This document shows positions 5,505 to 5,533 of a DNA stretch of 5,533 bases, piece by piece (position 1 is the first letter of the stretch; each line of letters opens with the position of its first letter). Under the pieces are notes generated by a model that worked only from the letters and a program-made list of their open reading frames with translations, did no database searches and was not told where the DNA came from. Both the position numbers and the translations under genes were made by a program. The stretch is from CBCXVS01 sp965178525 (GTDB lineage Bacteria > Tectomicrobia > Entotheonellia > Entotheonellales > Entotheonellaceae): contig CBCXVS010000398.1 of assembly GCA_965178525.1 (NCBI GenBank), positions 1 to 5,533 on the forward strand, given 5' to 3'.

Positions 5505-5533
5505 ATCAACAGGTTGGCCCAATTCAAAAGTCC
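5481..5533. other. Sequence foreign to rmlD at the right edge
   Basis: From 5481 no forward frame continues the rmlD family sequence. On the minus strand a frame is open from the window edge to a TGA at 5455..5453 (26 codons), reading LLNWANLLIYLTLRLF at its hydrophobic start. It could be the C-terminal tail of a gene in an inserted element, but it is too short to assign and I recognise no terminal inverted repeat. Confidence 0.3.

Noticed and set aside
4857..5522. Minus-strand open frame of 221 codons opposite rmlD
   Set aside because: It is the complement of a convincing RmlD sequence and shows no motifs of its own.

Overview
The window reads as ordinary chromosome from an uncultivated or little-studied bacterium with moderate to high GC content. 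Genes are closely spaced, Shine-Dalgarno sites are clear, and there is a secreted protein with a standard Sec signal peptide. No gene here fixes the taxon. The mix of oligopeptidase B, an F420-type luciferase-like oxidoreductase, a parallel beta-helix protein and an rml cluster would suit a Tectomicrobia-, Nitrospirota- or deltaproteobacteria-like genome, but that is a guess.

Layout, left to right. (1) On the minus strand, a small unrecognised multi-pass membrane protein (878..351) sits 37 nt upstream of the N-terminal part of an oligopeptidase B-type serine peptidase, which runs off the left edge (313..1). (2) On the plus strand, 1097..1411 encodes only about the first third of a luciferase-like, F420-dependent-type oxidoreductase. 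It has a good ribosome binding site and ends at a TAG placed where the family, as I recall it, has a tryptophan. (3) On the minus strand, 2603..1470 encodes a complete secreted right-handed beta-helix protein of the NosD/PbH1 type, with a candidate sigma70-type promoter at 2812..2784. (4) About 610 bp (2813..3424) hold no gene I can support. (5) On the plus strand, 3425 to the right edge is a compact dTDP-L-rhamnose operon in the order rmlA-rmlC-rmlD. rmlA and rmlC overlap by ATGA, and rmlC and rmlD are 2 nt apart.

rmlA makes dTDP-glucose. RmlB (dTDP-glucose 4,6-dehydratase, not in the window) would make the 4-keto-6-deoxy sugar, RmlC epimerises it and RmlD reduces it to dTDP-L-rhamnose for surface polysaccharide or glycolipid synthesis. 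As written, only rmlA is intact. rmlC carries two compensating single-base frameshifts about 150 nt apart, and rmlD loses family similarity at about 5480 and stops at 5504, roughly 80 residues short.

I do not see a new biological system. The points worth checking are the damaged genes (LLM fragment, rmlC, rmlD). They could be real decay, a mobile-element junction, or sequencing and assembly errors.
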